Source: Botrimarina hoheduenensis (GTDB lineage: Bacteria > Planctomycetota > Planctomycetia > Pirellulales > Lacipirellulaceae). From it: 64,000 bases of DNA. Below, piece by piece: positions 36,749-44,542 of this stretch (the first letter of the stretch is position 1; each line of letters begins with the position of its first letter). Position numbers and translations under genes: made by a program. The notes under the pieces were generated by a model, which did no database searches, had not been told where the DNA came from, and saw only the letters and a list, made by a program, of their open reading frames with translations. The stretch is from contig NZ_SJPH01000001.1 of the NCBI RefSeq assembly GCF_007859815.1, positions 62,001 through 126,000 on the forward strand, written 5' to 3'.

Positions 36749-38236
36749 ATGATCTGCGTCAGCATTGGCCGAAGCCGTCATAAGCACATGCTCGCCGAGC
36801 ACAAGCACCTTGTCGAACAGGGGGCCAAGCTCGTCGAACTGCGGCTGGACTACATCAGCTCGCGTGTCAACTTGCAGCGGCTGCTGGCCGATCGGCCCTC
36901 GCCCGTCATCATCACGGTCCGCCGCGAGCAGGATGGGGGCAAGTTCAGCGGGACGGAAGAAGAGCGCATGATGCTCCTGCGTGAGGCGATCGCCCTGGGG
37001 GTCGACTATATCGACCTGGAAGAAGACATTGCGCACAAGGTGCCGCGGTACGGTGCCACCAAGCGGCTGGTGAGCTACCACAACTTCCGCCACACGCCCG
37101 AGAACCTGGCCGAGCTGCACGCGCAGATGGCGACCAAAGACGCCGATGTCATCAAGCTGGCCACTATGGCGCAGCACCCGGTGGACAACGTGCGGATGCT
37201 GGAGCTGGTCCAGAGCAGCGCGATCCCCACCGTCGGCATGTGCATGGGCGACATCGGCGCCCCGTCGCGCATCCTCGGCGCGAAGTTTGGCTCGCCGTTC
37301 ACCTACGCCACGTTCCACCACGAGCGGACCCTGGCCCCGGGGCAGCTCAGCTTTCAGCAGATGACCGAGATCTACAACTACGATCGGATCGGCCCCGAGA
37401 CGGACGTGTACGGCGTGATCGCCGATCCGGTCGGCCACTCGCTCAGCCCGCAGATCCACAACGCGGCGTTCGCCCACGCGGGGGTGAACGCCGTGTATGT
37501 GCCCTTCCGCGTGCCGGCCGACACGCTGGCGGACTTCATGAAGAACGCCGAGCGGCTGGGCGTTAAGGGATTGAGCGTGACGATCCCGCACAAGGAGGCG
37601 ATCACCGCGCACCTGACCAAGGTCACGCCCGACGCCAAGGGGATCAAGGCGGTCAACACGGTCGTGCGTCGGGGGGCTGACCTGGTGGGTTGCAACACCG
37701 ATTGCGGCGCGGCGATGGACTCGCTGGAGCACGCTCTGGGCGAAGTCGGTGCCAACCCCAGCCCGCTGGCCGGCAAGCGCGTGCTGCTGCTGGGGGCCGG
37801 CGGCGTGGCGCGGGCGATCGCCTACGGGCTGAAGAAGCGGGGGGCCAAGACCACCGTCGCCGGCCGCTCACGCGAACGCGCGGAACGCCTCGCCGACGAG
37901 TTCGACGGGCGGGCGATCGACTGGAACGCCCGTCAGAGCACCAGCACCGACGTGCTCATCAATTGCACGCCAATCGGCATGCACCCGAATGTCGATCAGT
38001 CCCCGTTCGGCAAGTCGTACCTCAAGCCGGCGCTGGTGGTGTTCGACACGGTCTACAACCCCGAGTCGACCCTGCTGGTGAAAGAGGCCCGGGAGCACGG
38101 CTGCACGGTCATTACCGGGGTTGATATGTTTGTGCGTCAGGCGGCTCTGCAGTATCAGTTGTTCACCGAGTCGGCCCCGCCGACACAACTGATGCGCGAG
38201 ACCCTGAAGCGGGCGATCGGACCCGTGCGCTACTAG
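36749..38236 (+). CDS. aroDE: Bifunctional 3-dehydroquinate dehydratase (type I) / shikimate dehydrogenase
   Basis: A 495-residue fusion catalysing steps three and four of the shikimate pathway. The N-terminal type I dehydroquinase (about 1-215) has catalytic His111 (VSYHNF) and Schiff-base Lys136 (DVIKLATMA). The C-terminal shikimate dehydrogenase (about 225-495) has the shikimate-binding GHSLSPQIHN, catalytic Lys in SVTIPHKEAI, GCNTD, NADP-binding GAGGVARAIAYGL and NCTPIGMHP. Both halves look active. The same domain order occurs in plants and chlamydiae. Shikimate kinase follows 77 bases downstream, so the two genes supply three consecutive pathway steps. Confidence 0.95.
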   Translation: MICVSIGRSRHKHMLAEHKHLVEQGAKLVELRLDYISSRVNLQRLLADRPSPVIITVRREQDGGKFSGTEEERMMLLREAIALGVDYIDLEEDIAHKVPRYGATKRLVSYHNFRHTPENLAELHAQMATKDADVIKLATMAQHPVDNVRMLELVQSSAIPTVGMCMGDIGAPSRILGAKFGSPFTYATFHHERTLAPGQLSFQQMTEIYNYDRIGPETDVYGVIADPVGHSLSPQIHNAAFAHAGVNAVYVPFRVPADTLADFMKNAERLGVKGLSVTIPHKEAITAHLTKVTPDAKGIKAVNTVVRRGADLVGCNTDCGAAMDSLEHALGEVGANPSPLAGKRVLLLGAGGVARAIAYGLKKRGAKTTVAGRSRERAERLADEFDGRAIDWNARQSTSTDVLINCTPIGMHPNVDQSPFGKSYLKPALVVFDTVYNPESTLLVKEAREHGCTVITGVDMFVRQAALQYQLFTESAPPTQLMRETLKRAIGPVRY

Positions 38237-38313
38237 CAAGCCGCGGCTCTGGTTGTGACACAACCGTCTTGTGCGTTGTTCTTACTGCCCGGCATGGCCC
38301 CCCACGATCTGCT

Positions 38314-38856
38314 TTGAACGCCTCGCCACCTCAGACCGAGCTGCTGTTCCTGACCGGTTACCGGGGCAGCGGCAAGAGCACGGTTGCCCGCCTGATCGCC
38401 GCGCGGCTCGGTTGGGAGTGCGTTGATTCAGATGACGTGATCGAGGCCGAGGCCAGCCTGCCGATCGCCCAGATCTTTGCCGAGCAGGGCGAGCCGGCGT
38501 TCCGTGATCTTGAAGAGCGCGCGGTGGCGGGCCTCTGCACGCGTTGCCAAACGGTTGTCGCGCTGGGCGGCGGGGCCGTGCTACGCCCGGCGACGCGCGC
38601 GCGGCTCCGGGCCGCGGGGCCGGTTGTGTGGCTGACCGCTTCCGCCACGACACTTGCCCAGCGGATTGCGGGCGACACCGCCAGCGACGTCCGCAGGCCC
38701 CGCCTGACCGGTTTATCGGGGCTCGCAGAAGTCGAGCAAGTGCTGGCCACCCGCGAGCCGATCTACCGAGAGTGTGCTACCGTTGCGATCGATGGCGAGG
38801 GCCGCGACCCCGCGGCGATCGCCGACGAGGTGGTCGACTGGCTGCGTGGCCGCTAG
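38314..38856 (+). CDS. aroK: Shikimate kinase
   Basis: A ~180-residue P-loop kinase phosphorylating shikimate. Walker A is GYRGSGKST. The shikimate-binding Asp/Arg region is VDSDDVIEAEASLPIAQIFAEQGEPAFRDLE, GGGAVL follows, and RRPRLTG is the lid/adenine region. The ATG-less start is uncertain: TTG 38314 (giving MNASPPQTELLFLTG) fits the family N-terminus best, and the frame is open to TTG 38269. It follows aroDE in the same direction and precedes a prepilin peptidase by 33 bases. Confidence 0.92.
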   Translation: MNASPPQTELLFLTGYRGSGKSTVARLIAARLGWECVDSDDVIEAEASLPIAQIFAEQGEPAFRDLEERAVAGLCTRCQTVVALGGGAVLRPATRARLRAAGPVVWLTASATTLAQRIAGDTASDVRRPRLTGLSGLAEVEQVLATREPIYRECATVAIDGEGRDPAAIADEVVDWLRGR

Positions 38857-38889
38857 CCCCCTCTCCAGCCGCTCAGCCGGAAGCCCGCT

Positions 38890-40209
38890 GTGTCCTTCGC
38901 TCTGCTCACGCTCGTCTTTCTGCTCTCCGCGGCGGCCGCCTCGCTCGGCAACGCGGCGGTTTACGAATTCGCGTGGAACGCCCGGCGCGTCTCGCCTTGG
39001 CAACCTGCCGCGGAAGGGGTCGCTCAGCGCAACGGGCTGGACCGCGTGCCGATCCTCGGCTGGCTGCGGCTGAGGCGTGACCATAAGGTTTTGGGGCGTG
39101 GCTTCTGGGTGCGCCCGCTGCTGGTGGAATTGGGGTTCGCCACGGCGATGACCTGGCTGGCGTGGTGGGAGGTGCTTCGCGCGGGGCTCGTCACGCCCCA
39201 GATTGGTGCGCCGCTCGACGCCGCCTCGCTCGCCACGCCGCTGCTGGCAACCCTCGCGGCACACCTCGTGCTCGCGTGGCTGATGCTCGTCGCCTCGCTG
39301 ATCGACGTTGACGAGAAGACGATCCCCGACGCGATCACCGTCCCCGGCACGCTGCTCGGACTGCTGCTGATTGCGCTGCTGCCCGGCGGGCACCTGCCCA
39401 ACGTCGAGGCCCGCTACACCGCGCCCGCGGTGGGCGTGCCGCTGCAAACCGGGGGCAAGCCGCTCGATGACGGGCTGGGTAACAACGTGTGGCTCGAGCC
39501 GACGCATGTCACGGCGCCGCTCGACTGGCCCGCGACGCTGGTGGGCGGACAAGGGCACGGTGTATCGCTCGGGATCGGCTTGGGCTGTTACGCGCTGTGG
39601 TGCTTTGCGCTCACGCCCCGCTACTGGCGGACCCGACACGGTTACGCACGCGGGCTGGGACTGCTGCTACGCCGCGTGGGCAGGTCGCTCCGCACCCGGC
39701 CGTTGCGCGAAATCTTTCTGGGCGGCGTGCTGGGGATCACCACGGTCTGGTTCACCGGTGGGGCCGCTTGGCAAGGATTGCTTACAGCGCTGGTTGGCAT
39801 GGTCCTCGCCGGGGCAATCGTGTGGTCCGTGCGGATCATCGGCTCGCTCGCGCTGGGGCGCGAAGCAATGGGCTTTGGCGACGTAACGCTGATGATGATG
39901 GTCGGCACGTTTGTCGGCTGGCAGGCCGGGCTGCTGACGTTCTTTCTTGCCCCGTTCGCGGGACTCGTGGTGGGGATTGCGCAGCTCGTGCTGTGCCGTG
40001 ATGACGAGATCCCCTACGGCCCGTTCCTGTGCCTAGCGACCGCCGCAATCGTGGTCCGCTGGGGCCACGTCTGGCCCGAGGCCGAAAAACTGTTCGCCCT
40101 GGGTTGGATCGTGCCGGTCGTGCTGCTGATATGCCTGGTGATGCTCGGCGTGCTGCTGGGCATTTGGCGGGTCATCAAGCAGCGACTGCTCGGCATGGGC
40201 GATGCTTGA
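38890..40209 (+). CDS. Prepilin peptidase (A24 aspartic protease) lacking the Cys tetrad
   Basis: A 439-residue polytopic membrane protease expected to cleave type IV prepilin and pseudopilin leaders such as that of the DUF1559 protein at 1820. The two catalytic Asp motifs are present: LIDVDEKTIPDAI (first) and MGFGDVTLMMMVG (second, GxGD). The N-terminal cytoplasmic loop that normally holds two CxxC pairs is recognisable (PILGWLRLRRDHKVLGRGFW before PLLVEL) but has no cysteine. A ~110-residue insertion between the catalytic motifs includes a soluble segment. It starts with GTG. The next gene overlaps its end by 8 bases. Confidence 0.85.
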   Translation: MSFALLTLVFLLSAAAASLGNAAVYEFAWNARRVSPWQPAAEGVAQRNGLDRVPILGWLRLRRDHKVLGRGFWVRPLLVELGFATAMTWLAWWEVLRAGLVTPQIGAPLDAASLATPLLATLAAHLVLAWLMLVASLIDVDEKTIPDAITVPGTLLGLLLIALLPGGHLPNVEARYTAPAVGVPLQTGGKPLDDGLGNNVWLEPTHVTAPLDWPATLVGGQGHGVSLGIGLGCYALWCFALTPRYWRTRHGYARGLGLLLRRVGRSLRTRPLREIFLGGVLGITTVWFTGGAAWQGLLTALVGMVLAGAIVWSVRIIGSLALGREAMGFGDVTLMMMVGTFVGWQAGLLTFFLAPFAGLVVGIAQLVLCRDDEIPYGPFLCLATAAIVVRWGHVWPEAEKLFALGWIVPVVLLICLVMLGVLLGIWRVIKQRLLGMGDA

Positions 40210-40747
40210 GCGTCACTACTTCCTTCCCCCCCCGTCGCCGCTAGCACGCTCGATGTCTGTGATCGAAACCGTCACCGATCTGGCCGCCGGCGCGGAGACG
40301 CTCCAACGGCGGCGTTACGGAAGGATCGAGACCCGGGCCGGCAAGCTCGCTAGCGTTCAGCTACGGCCTTGGCCGCATTTGCTCTCCTGGCCCGAGATCT
40401 GGCCCGTCGGTCCCGCGTGGCGGCCTGACGGCCCTCCCGACCGGTGTCGGCTGTACTACAACCAGCCGCGGGGTCACGAGCGCTTTATCGCGCTGAAATA
40501 CGTGGCCTGTACGCCGGGCACGAGCTATCGGACCCTGGCGGCGGCGCTGGCGGTGCTCGACACGATCGCCGCCATCAAGCGGGTCGACGCCCTGCTCTGC
40601 GACGCGGCAAACGAGCGGCTCTCGGAGCGGTTCTTGCGGCGCTGGGGCTGGGAGCCGCACGCGCCCGCTTGGCGACGCCGGAACTACATCCGGCGGTTCT
40701 ACGGCGTTTACCCTTCGGCAGCGGTGGCGAGCACGGGGGCGTGCTAG
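40202..40747 (+). CDS. Unknown conserved-type protein, possibly GNAT-like
   Basis: A 181-residue soluble protein I do not recognise with confidence. It is rich in Arg/Trp. The C-terminal part (LLCDAANERLSERFLRRWGWEPH then RRRNYIRRFYG) resembles the last helix-strand region of GNAT acetyltransferases, where an Asn precedes a helix and a G(F/W) strand follows. An acetyl-CoA P-loop motif is not evident. Overlap of 8 bases with the prepilin peptidase gene suggests coupling. An internal ATG at 40253 would shorten it by 17 residues. It could be an accessory factor for the peptidase or an unrelated transferase. Confidence 0.6.
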   Translation: MLERHYFLPPPSPLARSMSVIETVTDLAAGAETLQRRRYGRIETRAGKLASVQLRPWPHLLSWPEIWPVGPAWRPDGPPDRCRLYYNQPRGHERFIALKYVACTPGTSYRTLAAALAVLDTIAAIKRVDALLCDAANERLSERFLRRWGWEPHAPAWRRRNYIRRFYGVYPSAAVASTGAC

Positions 40748-40868
40748 CACGTTGGTGCGGCGGTCTTGGCTCGGCGGAGCGCGATTGCTACGCTCCGCCC
40801 CCACGCGCCGGGTCGGCAGCCGTCGGGCCCGCACGTTTTGTTCTACGCCACCTCCGTACACGCGCACG

Positions 40869-41699
40869 ATGCCGCGCTCTTTCACGCTCTGCTTGGCGCT
40901 TTGCCTGCCGGCGATGGTCGGTTGCGGTCGGGTTGTGTTCCGTCCGCAACAACCGCCGCAGACCGTCGCGCTATCGCTCGAACAGCAGCAGCAGATTGCG
41001 CAGCGCGAGCAAGAGCTACAGTCGCGCGCGAGCCAGCTCGACACCGATAACCAAGAGCTCGAAGCCATGCTGGCCCAATCGCGGCAGCAGGTGCAATTGC
41101 TCAACGATCAGATCGTCGCGACCCAGGATCAGCTCCGTGCGACCGTGGATCGATTGGCCCATACGGAACAATCAAATTCGCAACTGAAGCAACGGACCGA
41201 AGCGCTCGTTGCCTCGGTTAGTCAGCCCGCCGGGGGCTCGATGATTCGGCCCAACAGCACGCTGCTCCAGCCGTTGCGGCTTAGCGGTGCGGCGGGCGTC
41301 TCGGTCCGCCAGGATGGCGATGTTATCCGTGTCGCGATCGCCGCCGACGAGCTCTTCTACACCAGTGCGGCGCAGCTCCAGCCGGCCGGCGAACGGCTCC
41401 TGCAGGGCGTTGTCGGCGAGCTCACGCGTGCGTACCCGGAGCACCTGATCGGGCTGGAAGGCCACACCGACGGTGCCCCGCTGGCCTCGGCTCAGTACCC
41501 CACAAGCCACCATCTTTCCGTCGCGCAAGCCACGACGGCCTACGACGTGCTCCGCCGCGCGGGACTGCCCGCCGCCCAGCTATTCGTCATCGGGCACGGG
41601 GCGAACCACCCGCTGGTCTCGAACGCGACCGAGGCAGGACGGCAGAAGAACCGCCGCCTGGAACTGGTCGTGTACCCCGAGACCGTGCGCGACCGCTAA
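40869..41699 (+). CDS. OmpA-like peptidoglycan-binding lipoprotein with coiled coil
   Basis: A 276-residue predicted lipoprotein (lipobox AMVGC, Cys19). A Gln/Glu-rich coiled coil spans about 35-115. The OmpA C-terminal domain (about 140-270) carries LEGHTDGAPL, ATTAYDVLRRAGLPAAQLFVIGHGANHPL and KNRRLELVVYP, the residues that bind diaminopimelate. It would anchor the outer membrane or a periplasmic complex to the cell wall, consistent with a Pal/MotB-like role. The frame continues upstream to 40752, but the ATG at 40869 starts the signal peptide. A small hairpin follows at 41746-41761. Confidence 0.88.
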   Translation: MPRSFTLCLALCLPAMVGCGRVVFRPQQPPQTVALSLEQQQQIAQREQELQSRASQLDTDNQELEAMLAQSRQQVQLLNDQIVATQDQLRATVDRLAHTEQSNSQLKQRTEALVASVSQPAGGSMIRPNSTLLQPLRLSGAAGVSVRQDGDVIRVAIAADELFYTSAAQLQPAGERLLQGVVGELTRAYPEHLIGLEGHTDGAPLASAQYPTSHHLSVAQATTAYDVLRRAGLPAAQLFVIGHGANHPLVSNATEAGRQKNRRLELVVYPETVRDR

Positions 41700-41745
41700 A
41701 GCGGCGGCTGGTAAGGCATCGTCTTGCGAGCGACAATGAACGCCT

Positions 41746-41761
41746 AGCGTTTTTTAACGCT
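41746..41761 (+). terminator. Small hairpin after the OmpA-like gene
   Basis: AGCGTT and AACGCT arms (6 bp) around a TTTT loop, 47 bases after the stop. It has no following T-run and is weak as a terminator. Confidence 0.25.
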
Positions 41762-41819
41762 GCGTGTCCTGACCGGGCGCGCTTCCTGATTTTTTGGCTT
41801 AGAGCACGCAGCGCCTGTT

Positions 41820-42443
41820 GTGATCGCGATTATCGACTACGGGATGGGCAACCTTCGGAGCGTTCAGAAGGCACTCGAAAAGGTCGGTCACGCCGCGACG
41901 ATTACCGCTGACCCCGCCCTGCTCGCCACCGCTCGGCGGGTGATCCTCCCCGGCGTAGGGGCCTCAGCCGACGCCCTGGCGGCGGTGCGCAGGCAGGGGC
42001 TCGAGGGGCCCATCAAAGAGGCGATCGCCGCTGGCAAGCCGTTCCTGGGGATCTGCCTGGGGCTCCAGATGCTCTTTGATGTGAGCTATGAAGACGGCGA
42101 GCACCAAGGCCTTGGCGTGCTGCCGGGCAAGGTGGTGCGTTTCCAGTTGCCGCGGACCCTGAAGGTGCCCCACATGGGGTGGAACCGGATCCGCCTGGCG
42201 GGGAGTCCCCCTCTGTATGCCGGCATCGATGAGGGGGAGCACTTCTATTTTGTGCACTCGTACTACGTGGTACCGCAAGACGCGTCGATCGTGGCGACGC
42301 GTACCGACTACGGTGCCGAGTTCTGCTCCAGCGTGTGGCGAGACAACCTTTACGCCACGCAGTTCCACCCGGAGAAGAGCCAGTCCGCGGGCCTCCGACT
42401 GCTGAAGAACTTTGCCGAGCTGCCGATGAAGCCCCCTAAGTGA
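41820..42443 (+). CDS. hisH: Imidazole glycerol phosphate synthase, glutamine amidotransferase subunit HisH
   Basis: A 207-residue class I glutaminase that passes ammonia to HisF in histidine synthesis. The start [14 protein letters not shown], oxyanion strand VILPGVGA, nucleophile Cys79 in [25 protein letters not shown], and the His/Glu pair in TQFHPEKSQ are all present. It begins with GTG. hisF and other his genes are not adjacent, consistent with the scattered biosynthetic genes of planctomycetes. Confidence 0.95.
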   Translation: MIAIIDYGMGNLRSVQKALEKVGHAATITADPALLATARRVILPGVGASADALAAVRRQGLEGPIKEAIAAGKPFLGICLGLQMLFDVSYEDGEHQGLGVLPGKVVRFQLPRTLKVPHMGWNRIRLAGSPPLYAGIDEGEHFYFVHSYYVVPQDASIVATRTDYGAEFCSSVWRDNLYATQFHPEKSQSAGLRLLKNFAELPMKPPK

Positions 42444-42618
42444 GTGGGCCACGGTTCCGGCAAGAGCGGTTGTAGGGCTAACAAGGGCTGACCACCTCGC
42501 GATCCTTCGCAGGAATCCGCGAAATAGGCGGGTGGTGACCTACGTTTTGAGGGAGCCGTCACGACGCCTTTGCTCCCCCCGAATAGTGACCCACCCTTGC
42601 CAAGTTGGATTGGTCAAA

Positions 42619-43044
42619 ATGGATCCGCATCGCCGCAACAAGCAGTTTATCGATTCTGAGGTACAGGGTGCGCTGGCACGCCGCATGGCGATCCACTGGT
42701 TGATGTACGCCCTTATGGCCGCGCTGTTGCTGATCGGCATCCGCTGGCTGGTGAATCCCAACACGCCGCTCGTTGATCATCTCAACGAAGCTTGGCGCAG
42801 CTATGGCCCCGTCTTCATCATCTTGCTGAGCATGGCACCGCTCTTTATCTACGACGCAATGAAGCTCAGCAATCGCTTCACCGGCCCGGTGCTGCGACTA
42901 CGCCGTGGACTCAACGAGCTCGCAAGCGGAAAGGCGGCTGAGGAGATCAAGCTGCGGGAAGAGGACTTCTGGCAAGACATCGCCGAAGACTTCAACCGCG
43001 TCGCCGTGCGGCTCAACGGCTCGGATGGTGCGAAGCACACTTGA
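42619..43044 (+). CDS. Small two-helix membrane protein with HAMP-like domain
   Basis: A 141-residue protein with a basic N-terminus, two membrane helices (about 20-42 and 62-84), and a C-terminal HAMP-like segment (SNRFTGPVLRLRRGLNELASGK then EEIKLREEDFWQDIAEDFNRV). It has no kinase, cyclase or chemotaxis output domain. It resembles the membrane-HAMP half of a sensor without its effector and may dimerise with or modulate another signalling protein. The ATG at 42619 is chosen, and the longer frame has no supporting features. No operon partner is obvious. Confidence 0.75.
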   Translation: MDPHRRNKQFIDSEVQGALARRMAIHWLMYALMAALLLIGIRWLVNPNTPLVDHLNEAWRSYGPVFIILLSMAPLFIYDAMKLSNRFTGPVLRLRRGLNELASGKAAEEIKLREEDFWQDIAEDFNRVAVRLNGSDGAKHT

Positions 43045-43287
43045 GGCACACGACACGCGTGAACGACCGCTGGCAGCCCTTCTTTAGCGCTCGGTCCCGG
43101 CCGGATCTCTAACGGCAGCAGCAATGACCCGCCGCAGAGAAGACCGCCGGCAGCAATCGTTGGGCAATCGGCACAAGACTCGTTAGAGTAATTCATGTGT
43201 CGCGGCGTGCCGCACCTTGCTCGTCGTGAGCGCGACCGCTGTGCTGAATCCGTCCCGTTCTCTCCCCCGCGTTGCCCCGCACCGATC

Positions 43288-44112
43288 GTGTCGCGCGAAG
43301 TCGTTTCCGCCGATATCCGCGGCCAACTGGTTCTATTGGGTACCGGCACGAGCGTGGGCGTGCCGAGCATCGGCTGCGGATGCGCGGTCTGCACCAGCAC
43401 GAATCCCAAGAACAACCGCACCCGCTGCAGCGTGATCCTGGGCCTGCCCGAGGGCAACCTGCTCATCGACACGTCGCCCGACATGCGACAGCAGCTGCTG
43501 CGTGAGAAGATCGGTCTGATCCACGCCGTGCTGTACACTCACGAGCACGCCGATCACTTGTTCGGCCTGGACGATCTGCGGCTGATGCAGTTTTACCTGG
43601 GCGGACCGGTACCGCTGTACTGCGAAGAGTGGGTCGAACAGCGGATCCGCAAGTCTTTTGACTATGCGTTTGTGCGCCGGCCCAACCTGCACCGCGGCGC
43701 TGTTCCGGCGCTCGAATTCAAGCGCATCGGACCGGTTAACGGGGGCTGGCCAGCGATCGAGTTGCTGGGGGCCAGCATCACCGCCGTGCGGCAGCACCAC
43801 GGCCCGAACTTCGACACGTTGGGCTTTCGCTTCGGCAACGTCGCCTACTGCACCGATGTTTCAGCGATGCCGGAAGAGAGCAAGGAACGCCTCCAGGGGC
43901 TCGACGTGCTGATCCTCGACGCGCTCCGCGAGAAGGGGCACACCACCCACTTGAGCCTCGACCAGGCAATCTCGCTCGCCGAAGAGCTACAGCCCAAGCA
44001 AACTTACTTCACGCACATGGCGCACGACCTTGAACACGAGGCGACCAACGCCCGCCTGCCCGCAAGCATGCAGCTGGCGTACGACGGCTTAAGGATCGCT
44101 TTGTTGTCGTGA
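43288..44112 (+). CDS. PhnP-like metallo-beta-lactamase-fold hydrolase
   Basis: A ~274-residue MBL-fold phosphodiesterase-like protein. It has the family's Cys-rich N-terminal insert GCGCAVCTSTNPKNNRTR, the metal motif THEHADHLFGLDDLR, and later ligands in FGNVAYCTDVSAM and YFTHMAHD. Close relatives include PhnP cyclic phosphodiesterase and planctomycete homologues of unknown substrate. No phn genes are nearby. The frame begins with an ATG at 43195, but the first 31 residues look unlike protein of this family, so GTG 43288 is proposed as the start. Confidence 0.85.
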   Translation: MSREVVSADIRGQLVLLGTGTSVGVPSIGCGCAVCTSTNPKNNRTRCSVILGLPEGNLLIDTSPDMRQQLLREKIGLIHAVLYTHEHADHLFGLDDLRLMQFYLGGPVPLYCEEWVEQRIRKSFDYAFVRRPNLHRGAVPALEFKRIGPVNGGWPAIELLGASITAVRQHHGPNFDTLGFRFGNVAYCTDVSAMPEESKERLQGLDVLILDALREKGHTTHLSLDQAISLAEELQPKQTYFTHMAHDLEHEATNARLPASMQLAYDGLRIALLS

Positions 44113-44139
44113 TCTCCAAGATAGTCTACCGAGTCATTC

Positions 44140-44525
44140 TTAAATTGTAACTCGATTGCGATCGAAAGAGCGATTGATCACTTCCACGGTCTCGCATCTC
44201 TGGATCGCGTAGAAGCAGATTGTCTTCAATCTTGGCAAGCGCTTCAGGCTAGGAATTGCCGCGCTATCAATAGCTCGTCGAGCAGGGCCGTGACGACGGG
44301 AATGATAGTGTCGTCGCCAAGCCAACTGGCAACCCGGTTCGACCAGCTTGCTGGTAAAAGTCCTGGCTCACGGTAGTGGACACTGCCGCCGAGCGACTCG
44401 ATCCCCGCAACCGTGGCGTGCTGATTAATCGCCGAAACGTCGAGTCGCCAATAACGACAGACGGCACGAGAATCGGCAACGCTAGCCAGAACCATCGCTG
44501 CAATCCGCCGCCGCTTCTCATGCAT
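44140..44525 (-). pseudogene. Decayed leucine-rich-repeat membrane protein
   Basis: Three overlapping minus-strand frames each keep part of one protein. Frame A begins MHEKRRR, frame B then supplies a membrane helix (RWFWLALPILVPSVVIG), and frame A resumes with AINQHATVAGIESLGGSVHYREP and SWSNRVASWLGDD. A third frame holds an LRR end (SAAIPSLKRLPRLKTICFY then NRSFDRNRVTI). This order (basic start, helix, NxxATVAxIExLGG linker, LRRs) matches planctomycete LRR proteins. At least two frameshifts and a large internal loss of repeats are needed, so the locus is read as a pseudogene. Confidence 0.65.
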
Positions 44526-44542
44526 TCGATGGCTTGTAACAG

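Noticed and set aside
36578-37732. Minus-strand frame of 384 codons opposite aroDE
   Set aside because: Shadow of the dehydroquinase/shikimate dehydrogenase gene. Composition is Arg/Val/His-rich with no domain.
38713-39639. Minus-strand frame of 308 codons opposite aroK and the prepilin peptidase
   Set aside because: Spans two plus-strand genes with catalytic motifs. The product is Arg/Gln-rich without family features.
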